Shown: one piece after another, positions 45,569 to 53,426 of the stretch
Position numbering within the stretch: position 1 is the first letter of the stretch
Layout: each line of letters opens with the position of its first letter
Assembly: GCA_013036995.1 (NCBI GenBank)
Contig: JAAOXG010000056.1
Span: 54,736-118,735 of the forward strand
From: Lacrimispora defluvii
GTDB taxonomy: Bacteria > Bacillota > Clostridia > Lachnospirales > Lachnospiraceae
Reading direction: 5' to 3'
Length of the DNA stretch: 64,000 nucleotides
The notes under the pieces: model-generated
Told to the model about the DNA's origin: nothing
Seen by the model: the letters and a program-made list of their open reading frames with translations, nothing else
Databases searched by the model: none
Position numbers and translations under genes: made by a program

Positions 45569-45594
45569 GCAATATTTTTAAAAATACAAATTTA

Positions 45595-46749
45595 CTAAAA
45601 GGAAGCCCCTTCTCCAAGAGAATGGATCTTTTTTCGGATTTCAAAAAGCAGTGCTTCTACGGTATAGATCCGGAAACGTTTCACCTTTAACCGCTTTGCC
45701 AGATCTTCTAAAAGGCCAAGATACATATCCTTATAATCCCAGCAATCTTTCAGTTTAAAATCCAAAGCAAGCTTGGGAAAAAGCGTCTCTGTAAATACCC
45801 GGTATCCACTGAGTGCCTCTAATCCAGCCTCACCGATCATATCCTTCATATACAGTTTTAAAAGCTCCATCTCTGACATCATCTTATCAAAATAATAAGG
45901 TTCGGTCTTTGGTGCGTCAATATAATAGACCCGTCCGGCAAGATCGTATAAGAACCGTTTGGCGTCATAATAGCCCAGCGTTAAATTCTTTCTGGCCTGT
46001 TTCTTATCAAATTCCAATATTCCGCCAAGATCCTGTCTGGGAGCGATATGGTAGACTTTGGTTCCGTCGGGTATCTTCACCACCCGTTCCTTATCCACCC
46101 CCCAGCCATAAATCCGGATTACAATAATGTCCTCATAGCCATGATCAATAAGCACATCCAGGGGGACATTGTTAAATCCGCCCCCATCCATATACCGTTT
46201 TCCACCAAGCTTTTCATTTTTAAAAGCGAGAAAATAAGCACTTGCCAAAAGCATATCCTTAACTGTGCCCATTTCCCCTTTTCTTAAATCAACCACCAGC
46301 TCTTTCCGGTCGGAAACGGAATAAGTGACAGAATAAAGTTCTCTGTCAGAATCTACAATTCTTGATTCATCCCCAACCACATCCGCAATCAGATTTTTCA
46401 GGGGAGTAATATCAAATCCGCCTTCTTTAACAAGCTGGAAACCTTTGGCTATTAATTCCTGCAAATTCAGAGATTTAAAATCCTTCTTTTTCAGAGCTTC
46501 CATCGTTTCGTTGCTGACTGACATTACCTGAGAGTAATCGATGTTCTTCCAGATCTCCTCTGCCTGGTCCAGGTCATCCATGCAGATTAAGGCACCGTTT
46601 AAAGATCCGACGGATGCACCTGCAATCCCTTTTATTTTTACTCCCGCTTCCCGAAGTGCTTTCCACGCCCCGATCTGGTACGCGCCTTTGGCGCCTCCGC
46701 CTTCTAAAACAAGCCCGTAATCCCGGTTCAAATCAAGTTTAAGCTCCAT
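45595..46749 (-). CDS. Patatin-like phospholipase / acyl hydrolase
   Basis: The 384-aa protein has the patatin oxyanion loop LVLEGGGAKGAYQIGAW, the nucleophile elbow GASVGSLNGAL (GxSxG) and the catalytic Asp motif MDGGGFNN. The C-terminal 200 residues have no signature I recognise. Such enzymes hydrolyse acyl esters of membrane lipids; the substrate is unknown. ATG 46749 follows GGAGGTC. It is separated from the upstream SPFH gene by a terminator. Confidence 0.9.
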   Translation of the reverse strand: MELKLDLNRDYGLVLEGGGAKGAYQIGAWKALREAGVKIKGIAGASVGSLNGALICMDDLDQAEEIWKNIDYSQVMSVSNETMEALKKKDFKSLNLQELIAKGFQLVKEGGFDITPLKNLIADVVGDESRIVDSDRELYSVTYSVSDRKELVVDLRKGEMGTVKDMLLASAYFLAFKNEKLGGKRYMDGGGFNNVPLDVLIDHGYEDIIVIRIYGWGVDKERVVKIPDGTKVYHIAPRQDLGGILEFDKKQARKNLTLGYYDAKRFLYDLAGRVYYIDAPKTEPYYFDKMMSEMELLKLYMKDMIGEAGLEALSGYRVFTETLFPKLALDFKLKDCWDYKDMYLGLLEDLAKRLKVKRFRIYTVEALLFEIRKKIHSLGEGASF

Positions 46750-46780
46750 AAAGACCTCCAAATTCCCGTCTTTGTCTGCA

Positions 46781-46819
46781 AAAACCGCAGCAAGAAGTCA
46801 AATGACATCTGCTGCGGTT
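46781..46819 (-). terminator. Terminator of the SPFH gene
   Basis: AACCGCAGCA pairs with TGCTGCGGTT, followed by a short T-run on the minus strand, three bases after the SPFH stop. It stands before the patatin gene, whose own promoter I could not find. Confidence 0.8.
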
Positions 46820-46822
46820 AAC

Positions 46823-47752
46823 TCATTCTTTGGGTAATTCAGTAATAGAGGAAACAAGTCCTGCCAATCCCTGAATCTCAGACGGTATAATGATTTTAGT
46901 AGCCTTACCGTCAGCTGCAGCCTTAAACGCTTCCAGACTTTTAATAACAAGGACTGCCCGGTCCGCTCCTGCTTCTTTAATCATTCGGATACCATCTGCA
47001 TTGGCCTGCTGAATCTTTAAGGTAGCCTCTGCCTGACCTTCTGCCTCACGGATTCTCTTTTCCTTTTCCGCTTCGGCCCGGAGAATGGCAGCCTGTTTTT
47101 CAGCCTCTGCGTCAAGAATTGCAGATTCTTTTTTACCTTCTGCTACAAGAACGGTTGATTTCTTCTCTCCCTCAGCCCTTAAGATTGCTTCCCGTCGTTC
47201 ACGTTCTGCTTTCATCTGTTTTTCCATGGCATCCTGAATGGCTGCCGGAGGCATAATATTCTTCAGTTCCACACGGTTTACCTTAATTCCCCATGGATCT
47301 GTTGCAATATCCAGTGTTTCTCTCATCTTGGCATTGATGGTCTCTCTGGAAGTGAGGGTCTGGTCAAGCTCCAGATCACCAATAATATTACGAAGAGTTG
47401 TTGCTGTTAAATTCTCAATGGCCATAATCGGATTTTCCACGCCGTAAGCGTAAAGCTTAGGATCTGTAATCTGGAAAAATACGACTGTATCAATACGCAT
47501 GGTAACGTTATCCTTGGTAATAACCGGCTGGGGCGGGAAATCCGCTACCTGCTCCTTTAAGTTTACTCTCTTAGCCACCCGGTCAAGGAAAGGCAGCTTA
47601 ATATGCACGCCCACTGACCATGTCTCAAGAAATGCTCCCAGTCGTTCCACAACAAGTGCCTGGGCCTGGGGAACAATCCTCACACAGGATGCCAGTACTG
47701 CCAGAATAATAATCAAAATAATAATTACCGCTGTAAATCCATAAACTCCCAT
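46823..47752 (-). CDS. SPFH/Band-7 (stomatin-like) membrane protein
   Basis: The 309-aa protein has an N-terminal membrane helix (FTAVIIILIIILAVLASCV), the SPFH domain (RIVPQAQALVVERLGAF, then LPFLDRVAKRVNLKEQV) and a long charged coiled coil (ERERREAILRAEGEKKSTVL and repeats of EAEKQA). It probably forms large ring scaffolds at the membrane inside lipid domains. ATG 47752 follows AGGAGG, one base after the NfeD-like stop. SPFH proteins and NfeD-like proteins are a known operon pair. Confidence 0.94.
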   Translation of the reverse strand: MGVYGFTAVIIILIIILAVLASCVRIVPQAQALVVERLGAFLETWSVGVHIKLPFLDRVAKRVNLKEQVADFPPQPVITKDNVTMRIDTVVFFQITDPKLYAYGVENPIMAIENLTATTLRNIIGDLELDQTLTSRETINAKMRETLDIATDPWGIKVNRVELKNIMPPAAIQDAMEKQMKAERERREAILRAEGEKKSTVLVAEGKKESAILDAEAEKQAAILRAEAEKEKRIREAEGQAEATLKIQQANADGIRMIKEAGADRAVLVIKSLEAFKAAADGKATKIIIPSEIQGLAGLVSSITELPKE

Positions 47753-47753
47753 C

Positions 47754-48194
47754 TTAATCTTCCTCCTGTTTCCTGCTAACAATCAACTTGACACCTTTAA
47801 TTTCCTTTACTTCTACCATGACCCCCACTGGATAGATCTTATCATCATCCTGGGCCCTTGCAGTCCATTCCTGTCCGTTTAAAACTGCGGCACCCTTCCC
47901 TTCCGGATTATTAATCTCTGCTGTAACCCTGGCATATTTACCAATCAGGCTGTCCGTATTGGTCTTCACTGTATACCGGTTTACATATCGTAAGGCAAAG
48001 GGTCTGGTAAAAAACAAAAGTATAAAAGATACAATAACAAATATTGCGAGCTGCACCTGTGTATTAACACCAAATAAGGCTAACACAAATGCTACCAGTG
48101 CTCCTCCTGCAAACCAGATGGTAGTGAGCGCCATCGTAGCTGCTTCAATTCCAAGGAGTACCACAAAACCTATAAGCCAATAGATCGCTGCCAT
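47754..48194 (-). CDS. NfeD-like membrane protein with C-terminal OB fold
   Basis: The 146-aa protein has about three membrane helices (YWLIGFVVLLGIEAATMAL, GGALVAFVLALF, AIFVIVSFILLFF) and a C-terminal soluble beta-barrel (IGKYARVTAEINNPEGKG, then DKIYPVGVMVEVKEIKGVKL) typical of NfeD short forms. It is the usual partner of a stomatin-like protein, encoded next. I prefer ATG 48194 to ATG 48227; the first codons of the longer reading hold the AAGGGG site. Confidence 0.88.
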   Translation of the reverse strand: MAAIYWLIGFVVLLGIEAATMALTTIWFAGGALVAFVLALFGVNTQVQLAIFVIVSFILLFFTRPFALRYVNRYTVKTNTDSLIGKYARVTAEINNPEGKGAAVLNGQEWTARAQDDDKIYPVGVMVEVKEIKGVKLIVSRKQEED

Positions 48195-48257
48195 TATCTC
48201 AATCCCCTTCCCTGCCATGATAGGCAAAGCACCACGGCAAATCTATCCGTTGACACT

Positions 48258-48286
48258 ATCATACTATATGTTCAGGCATTTCTCAA
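48258..48286 (-). promoter_or_regulatory. Promoter of the NfeD-like/SPFH operon
   Basis: TTGAGA (48286-48281), 17 bases and TATGAT (48263-48258) on the minus strand, about 60 bases before the chosen start. Confidence 0.6.
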
Positions 48287-48321
48287 CATTCCCGCAGTAA
48301 AAAGCCTGTTTTTTTCTAAAA

Positions 48322-49101
48322 CTAACTTCTGCGCTGTCTTGCGGTTTCAAACATCAGAACAGATGCCGCCACTGCTGCATTTAAAGATTCCACACTTCCC
48401 ATCATCGGAATCTTAATGTAAGCATCTGCAAGCCTTGCAGTATCTTCTGTAAGACCATTGGCTTCATTGCCAATTAAAAACCCTGTATCAACAGTATAAT
48501 CTTCTTTTTCATAATTATTCCTGCCATTTAAGTGTGCTGCATACAGCTTAATCCCCTTCTTCTTTAACTGAAGAATGGAATCAGCCAGATTATCTGTATA
48601 GGCAAAGGGAACTCTGAATACAGAACCCATGGTGGATCTTATCACTTTAGGATTATAGATGTCCGCAGTGGTGCTGTTCATTAGCACTCCGGTGATTCCT
48701 GCTCCTTCTCCTGCCCTTATAATCGTCCCTAAATTTCCCGGATCCTGTATGTTTTCAAGTATCATTAAAAAAGCAGGTCCGGGGACACGGGTAAGATCCT
48801 CCGGGGTATAAGCATGCTGTTTTACAAGAGCTAAAATCCCCTGGGGCGTCTTTGTATCTGACATCACCTGGAAGACCTCATCGGTAAGAACTTCATACTT
48901 CATTCCACCGATCAGATGTTTCTTCTCTTCCTCCTTTAGAAAGCTTTCCGAGACAAAGATGCTGTCAATTTGTTCACGGGGGATCTCCTTAAATATACGA
49001 AGCCCCTCTGCCACAAATAATCCGCTTTCATTTCTGGTTTTGGCCTTCTTTATCAGGTTCATCACCTGTTTCACTTTCCCATTGGCACTGCTTGTTATCA
49101 T
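48322..49101 (-). CDS. SpoU/TrmH-family RNA 2'-O-methyltransferase
   Basis: The 259-aa protein has an N-terminal substrate-binding domain (LFVAEGLRIFKEIP) and a SPOUT knot domain with ILENIQDPGNLGTIIRAGEGAG, PKVIRSTMGSVFRVPF, LIGNEANGL and the final IPMMGSVESLNAAVAASVL. It methylates ribose in rRNA or tRNA; the exact site is unclear (RlmB-like or TsnR-like). It follows the NAD synthetase by 13 bases in the same operon. Confidence 0.93.
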   Translation of the reverse strand: MITSSANGKVKQVMNLIKKAKTRNESGLFVAEGLRIFKEIPREQIDSIFVSESFLKEEEKKHLIGGMKYEVLTDEVFQVMSDTKTPQGILALVKQHAYTPEDLTRVPGPAFLMILENIQDPGNLGTIIRAGEGAGITGVLMNSTTADIYNPKVIRSTMGSVFRVPFAYTDNLADSILQLKKKGIKLYAAHLNGRNNYEKEDYTVDTGFLIGNEANGLTEDTARLADAYIKIPMMGSVESLNAAVAASVLMFETARQRRS

Positions 49102-49114
49102 ATGGTACCTCTCT

Positions 49115-51025
49115 TTATAAATTATCCAGTTCTAAAAGCCACAGGCGGCTGACTGCATCACTTGGCATACGCAGGTCCCCTCTTGGAGAGACTGCCACAG
49201 AACCCACCTTCGGGCCATCAGGCATACAGGAACGCTTAAACTGCTGGCTGAAAAATCGTTTGTAAAATACCTTCAGCCATTTTAAAATGACCTCCGGTTC
49301 GTATTGCTTAGCAAAGGCAGTGAGGGCCATTCGGTAAACTTTGGAAGGCCGGGTGCCGAATCTTAAAATCTGATAAAGGTAAAAATCATGAAGCTCATAT
49401 GGTCCTACAAGGTCTTCTGTCTTCTGGGCGATTTCTCCATCCTTTGGCGGCAGCAGCTCCGGACTTACAGGCGTATCAAGAACATCCATAAGCACTTTCT
49501 TTAACGCCTCTTCCTCACAGGTATCGGCGTAGTAACGGACCAGATGGCGTACCAGAGTCTTTGGAACTGATGCATTGACTCCGTACATGGACATATGGTC
49601 TCCATTGTAAGTGGCCCAGCCAAGTGCCAGTTCTGACATGTCCCCGGTACCGATTACAAGCCCTCCAAACCGGTTGGCCAGATCCATCAGGATCTGGGTT
49701 CGCTCCCTGGCCTGGGAGTTTTCATAGGTAACATCATGCTGACCCGGATCATGTCCGATATCACGGAAATGAATGGATACCGCTTCCCTGATGTTGACCT
49801 CTGTTAATTCTGCCTCCAGCTTTTCTGTCAGTATGCAGGCATTCTGATAGGTCCGGTCTGTGGTTCCAAAGCAGGGCATGGTGATTGCATGAATGCGGTT
49901 TCTTGGAATTTCAAGCATATCAAAAGCCCGGGCAGTCACTAAAAGAGCAAGGGTGGAGTCAAGACCACCGGATATACCAATTACCACATCCTTGCAGCCC
50001 GTATGCGCCAGCCTCTTTTTTAAGCCCATGGCCTGTATCGACAGAATCTCTTCACATCTTCGGTTCCGTTCTGCTTCTCCATCGGGAACGAACGGCCTTG
50101 GATCAATCCTTCTTTTTAAATCCAGCTCTACCTGTTCCATGTTAAATGGAATCACCAGATAGTTCTCCCTGTCAGGTGCCGGAAAGGTGGTCATACGTCT
50201 CCGCTCATGAATAAGCCGTTCCAGATCCATATCTGCATAAATGGTTTCATTGCCGAAACGTTTTGATTCTGCAAGCAGAAGCCCGTTCTCTGCAATTAAA
50301 TTCTGTCCCCCGAATACCAGATCCTGGGTGGATTCTCCTTCTCCTGCATTGGCATAGATATAGCCGCAGACCAGGCTGGCAGAATGTCCGGTAATCAGAC
50401 TTCTCCGGTAAAGATCTTTTCCAGTGGTTTCATCACTTGCAGAGCAGTTTACAATCACAGTGGCTCCTGCAACTGCATGGCGGATGGATGGGGGATTTGG
50501 AACCCATGCATCTTCGCAGATTTCTGTTCCGATTACAAGGCCGGGGATTTCTTTACAGGCAAAAAGAAGATCCGTTCCCATGGGTATTTCATATCCCTCC
50601 CAGGAGACCATAACAGGCTTTTTATTTCCTGGCTGAAAATACCGCAGCTCATAAAACTCAGAATAATTTGGAAGACTTGTCTTTGGTATCAATCCAAGTA
50701 TTCTGCCGTTTTGTACTGCAGCAGCCGTATTGTAAAGCTTTCCGTCTCTTTCCCATGGCAGTCCGATAAAAGCAAGCAAGTCGCTGCCCTCGGTCTCTTT
50801 TACAATCACCTTTAACTCTTCTTTTGCTTTTGTAAGCAGAGCATCCTGTCCGAAGAGATCTGCGCAGGTATAGGCAGTAAGACAAAGTTCCGGGAACACC
50901 ATGATTTTTGTATTTCTTTCTATTCCCTCCCGGATAAGCCTTACAATATTTTCTCTGTTAAACTGTGGGTCTGCAACTTTCACATCCGGAGTCGCTGCTG
51001 CAACCCTGATATATCCATGTTTCAT
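49115..51025 (-). CDS. nadE: Glutamine-dependent NAD+ synthetase
   Basis: The 636-aa protein has an N-terminal glutaminase of the nitrilase family (Glu in FPELCLTAYTC, nucleophile Cys in IGTEICEDAWVP) and a C-terminal NAD synthetase domain with the P-loop GISGGLDSTLALL. It converts deamido-NAD to NAD with glutamine as ammonia donor. ATG 51025 overlaps the MATE stop (ATGA), behind AGGAG; the longer reading begins inside MATE. The length fits the fused type of enzyme. Confidence 0.96.
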   Translation of the reverse strand: MKHGYIRVAAATPDVKVADPQFNRENIVRLIREGIERNTKIMVFPELCLTAYTCADLFGQDALLTKAKEELKVIVKETEGSDLLAFIGLPWERDGKLYNTAAAVQNGRILGLIPKTSLPNYSEFYELRYFQPGNKKPVMVSWEGYEIPMGTDLLFACKEIPGLVIGTEICEDAWVPNPPSIRHAVAGATVIVNCSASDETTGKDLYRRSLITGHSASLVCGYIYANAGEGESTQDLVFGGQNLIAENGLLLAESKRFGNETIYADMDLERLIHERRRMTTFPAPDRENYLVIPFNMEQVELDLKRRIDPRPFVPDGEAERNRRCEEILSIQAMGLKKRLAHTGCKDVVIGISGGLDSTLALLVTARAFDMLEIPRNRIHAITMPCFGTTDRTYQNACILTEKLEAELTEVNIREAVSIHFRDIGHDPGQHDVTYENSQARERTQILMDLANRFGGLVIGTGDMSELALGWATYNGDHMSMYGVNASVPKTLVRHLVRYYADTCEEEALKKVLMDVLDTPVSPELLPPKDGEIAQKTEDLVGPYELHDFYLYQILRFGTRPSKVYRMALTAFAKQYEPEVILKWLKVFYKRFFSQQFKRSCMPDGPKVGSVAVSPRGDLRMPSDAVSRLWLLELDNL

Positions 51026-52401
51026 TGACTTTTTTCTCCTATCTGTTCTTCTTTCCCTTTTGGTATCCATTTTGCTTTCCATGAATAGATACAGTCCATT
51101 CCCATGGTAGTTAGCCATGTTATAGGATAACACCACATCACCGCTTCAAAACTGGGGAAAAATGGTACCAGCAAATTAATATATATCATTCGGAGGATAC
51201 ACATGTTTCCTACTCCGATGAGCATGGTCACCATAGTTCTTCCGCTTCCCCGGATACTGCCCATTAAGATCTGGTGTATTGCCATGGTCCAGTAAAATGG
51301 AAGCAGAATCAGCATGGAGGAATAACCGTATGCAATTACATCCTGATCCGGTGAAAATACTCTTAAAATACGTTCCGCATTCAGATAAAGAATGATGGAA
51401 ATAAGAATGGTATAAATCATACTGATTACAAGACCCTGAAATACACCCTGCTTCACACGCCTGGGCTTTCTGGCACCGATGTTCTGTCCGGTAAATGTGG
51501 TCGCTGCCATGCAAAAACTTTGAAGCGGCAGCATGGCAAATCCATCAATCTTACTATAGGATCCAAAACCTGCCATGGCAGCAGCGCCGAAACTGTTGAC
51601 ATTGGCCTGAACGATTACGTTGGAAAGAGATATAATTGACTGCTGTATCCCGCTTGGAATTCCTATTTTTAAAACCCTCCCCATCATACGCCGGTCAATT
51701 TTTATTTTACCCAGTTCCAGCCGGTAACTGTCATCGGTCCGAACCAGTGCCCTGACTGTAAGAAAAGCGGATACTCCCTGTGCAGCCACAGTCGCATAAC
51801 CAACGCCTGCAGTTCCCATCTGAAAAACCACCACAAACAAAAGATCCAGAACAATATTAATGACAGAGGAAATGCATAGAAAAATCAAAGGCCTCTTTGA
51901 GTCTCCCACAGCCCTCAGTACACCTGACCCCATATTATATACCAGATTAAACAAAGATCCGCAGAAAAAGATCCGAAGATATGCAACAGATGCTGGCATA
52001 ACCGATTCCGGAGTTCCCATTAACACAAGGATAAGCGGGGATAAAAGTAATCCAAGTGCAATCAGTAAAAAGCCACCTATAATGCTTAATGCCATGGTGG
52101 TATGTACGGCCCAATGCAGTTTTTGCTTTTCATCTGCACCGTAATACTGGGATATTATAACTCCTGCTCCGGTTCCGATTCCCATAAACATACCGATAAT
52201 TAAATTAATCAGTGAATTGCTGGATCCTACGGCTGCCAGTGCATCACTGCCGATAAAGTTACCGACTACGACTGAGTCCACCGTATTATAAAGCTGCTGA
52301 AACAGATTGCCAACAAGGAGCGGCAGGGAAAAGGCAAGAAGCTGTTTCCAGATTACACCTTCTGTCATGATCACCTGATTCGCATGCATTTTTTTACTCA
52401 C
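51022..52401 (-). CDS. MATE-family multidrug/toxin efflux transporter
   Basis: The protein (459 aa from the chosen start) has about twelve membrane helices and MATE features such as SLPLLVGNLFQQLYNTVDSV, FIGSDALAAVGSSNS and GIGTGAGVIISQYYG. It exports cationic compounds with Na+ or H+ coupling; the substrate is unknown. I chose GTG 52401, seven bases after AGGAGG; ATG 52389 is the alternative. It is coupled to nadE by a four-base overlap. Confidence 0.91.
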   Translation of the reverse strand: MSKKMHANQVIMTEGVIWKQLLAFSLPLLVGNLFQQLYNTVDSVVVGNFIGSDALAAVGSSNSLINLIIGMFMGIGTGAGVIISQYYGADEKQKLHWAVHTTMALSIIGGFLLIALGLLLSPLILVLMGTPESVMPASVAYLRIFFCGSLFNLVYNMGSGVLRAVGDSKRPLIFLCISSVINIVLDLLFVVVFQMGTAGVGYATVAAQGVSAFLTVRALVRTDDSYRLELGKIKIDRRMMGRVLKIGIPSGIQQSIISLSNVIVQANVNSFGAAAMAGFGSYSKIDGFAMLPLQSFCMAATTFTGQNIGARKPRRVKQGVFQGLVISMIYTILISIILYLNAERILRVFSPDQDVIAYGYSSMLILLPFYWTMAIHQILMGSIRGSGRTMVTMLIGVGNMCILRMIYINLLVPFFPSFEAVMWCYPITWLTTMGMDCIYSWKAKWIPKGKEEQIGEKSQ

Positions 52402-52442
52402 AAATAATCCTCCTACTTTTTTCCAATCTCCCAATGAGTATT

Positions 52443-52471
52443 AGTATACATCCTTTTTCGACAATTTGGAA
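52443..52471 (-). promoter_or_regulatory. Possible promoter of the MATE operon
   Basis: TTCCAA (52471-52466), 17 bases and TATACT (52448-52443) on the minus strand. The -35 is poor. Confidence 0.4.
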
Positions 52472-52487
52472 GCCGGATAATTTAAGG

Positions 52488-52516
52488 TTTACTTTTTAAT
52501 CCCAATCGTGTAAAAT
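52488..52516 (+). promoter_or_regulatory. Promoter of the Rrf2 regulator
   Basis: TTTACT, 17 bases and TAAAAT stand about 50 bases before the start. It is divergent from the MATE promoter. Confidence 0.58.
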
Positions 52517-52567
52517 ATTTTAATATCCTACTAAACAGATAAGAATAATCAGGGGGGATTTACAGTG

Positions 52568-52996
52568 ATGAAATTTTCTACCAAGGGACGTTATGCGCTC
52601 CGCATGATGATTGAGTTTGCACTTCGTCCCGGTGAATGCACGAAGATCAACCATGTCGCAGAGCGGCAGGACATATCTGACAAGTACTTAGAGCAGATTG
52701 TTACCATTTTAAGCCGTGCCGGATATGTAAAAAGCCGCCGGGGCGCCCAGGGTGGCTATTATCTTGCAAAAGACCCTTCCGAATACACTGTAGGCATGAT
52801 CCTGCGGCTTGCGGAAGGCAGTCTGGTGCCAGTATCCTGTATGGAAGAAGAAATTAATTCCTGCAGCAAAGCTGATACGTGTGCCAGCATGATGGTCTGG
52901 AAGAAACTGGACAAGGCAATCTCTGATGTGGTGGACAGTATCACACTTGCCGACCTTGTCACAGAACAGAAGCGGCTGGAAGGGATAGAAGACTGA
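52568..52996 (+). CDS. Rrf2-family transcriptional regulator
   Basis: The 142-aa protein has an N-terminal winged helix (STKGRYALRMMIEFALR, DISDKYLEQIVTILSRAGYV, the RRGAQGGYYLA wing) and three cysteines in VSCMEEEINSCSKADTC. The spacing, C-x7-C-x5-C, differs from the C-x5-C-x5-C of IscR, so it may bind a cluster, sense redox or do neither. No Fe-S or cysteine genes lie beside it. I use ATG 52568; GTG 52565 is an alternative. Divergent to the MATE operon. Confidence 0.92.
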   Translation: MKFSTKGRYALRMMIEFALRPGECTKINHVAERQDISDKYLEQIVTILSRAGYVKSRRGAQGGYYLAKDPSEYTVGMILRLAEGSLVPVSCMEEEINSCSKADTCASMMVWKKLDKAISDVVDSITLADLVTEQKRLEGIED

Positions 52997-53015
52997 CAAG
53001 TCCGTGATCAACAAC

Positions 53016-53066
53016 AAAATCCGTTGGATTACAGAAGCATCATAGCTCTGCAATTCAACGGATTTT
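53016..53066. terminator. Bidirectional terminator between the Rrf2 gene and the 53077 gene
   Basis: AAAATCCGTTG and CAACGGATTTT form a perfect 11-bp stem around an interval that itself pairs (CAGAAGC with GCTCTG). It lies between two convergent stops. Confidence 0.78.
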
Positions 53067-53076
53067 AATTTATCTG

Positions 53077-53346
53077 TCAGACCCGGTCTGCAATTTCTTC
53101 AAATAAACGGGCCTTGTCACGAAAATAATCTCTTGCAAATTCATCGGCTTCCTGTAAAGCTTCTTTTAGTGTTCCTGACTTAAGTTCTACGGACACCGCT
53201 TCTATTCCAGCCTCTATTACCAGTATATATACTCCGTCTCCATGCGTCTGCAACTGCAGGCTGATATAGTGATGTTCTGCTTCAATACTTTTTCTGGCTG
53301 CTGCTCCCCCATCGCCATACAGGACCCACGTATTCTCATATTCCAT
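53077..53346 (-). CDS. Unknown 89-aa protein
   Basis: I do not recognise this small soluble protein. It begins MEYENTWVLYGDGG, has two or three beta-strand-like segments (HHYISLQLQTHGDGVYILVIEAG) and ends in an acidic helix (KEALQEADEFARDYFRDKARL). It follows nrdD and starts at ATG 53346 behind AAGGGG. A hairpin with a -10 element in its loop stands just upstream. Its good ribosome-binding site and downstream terminator support a real gene. Confidence 0.7.
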   Translation of the reverse strand: MEYENTWVLYGDGGAAARKSIEAEHHYISLQLQTHGDGVYILVIEAGIEAVSVELKSGTLKEALQEADEFARDYFRDKARLFEEIADRV

Positions 53347-53374
53347 CTGCGATACCCCTTTCTGTCTGAAACGC

Positions 53375-53411
53375 CAAAAGATTCTGTATTATTATAACAC
53401 AGAATCTTTTG
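53375..53411 (-). terminator. Perfect 13-bp inverted repeat: nrdD terminator and candidate promoter element
   Basis: CAAAAGATTCTGT and ACAGAATCTTTTG pair perfectly around an 11-base loop. The hairpin starts 15 bases after the nrdD stop and is followed by only a few T. On the minus strand the loop contains TATAAT; with TAGTCA 17 bases upstream it could also be the -10 of the 53077 gene. So it may be a terminator, a promoter with operator, or both. Confidence 0.6.
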
Positions 53412-53426
53412 ACTGACTACTATTTA

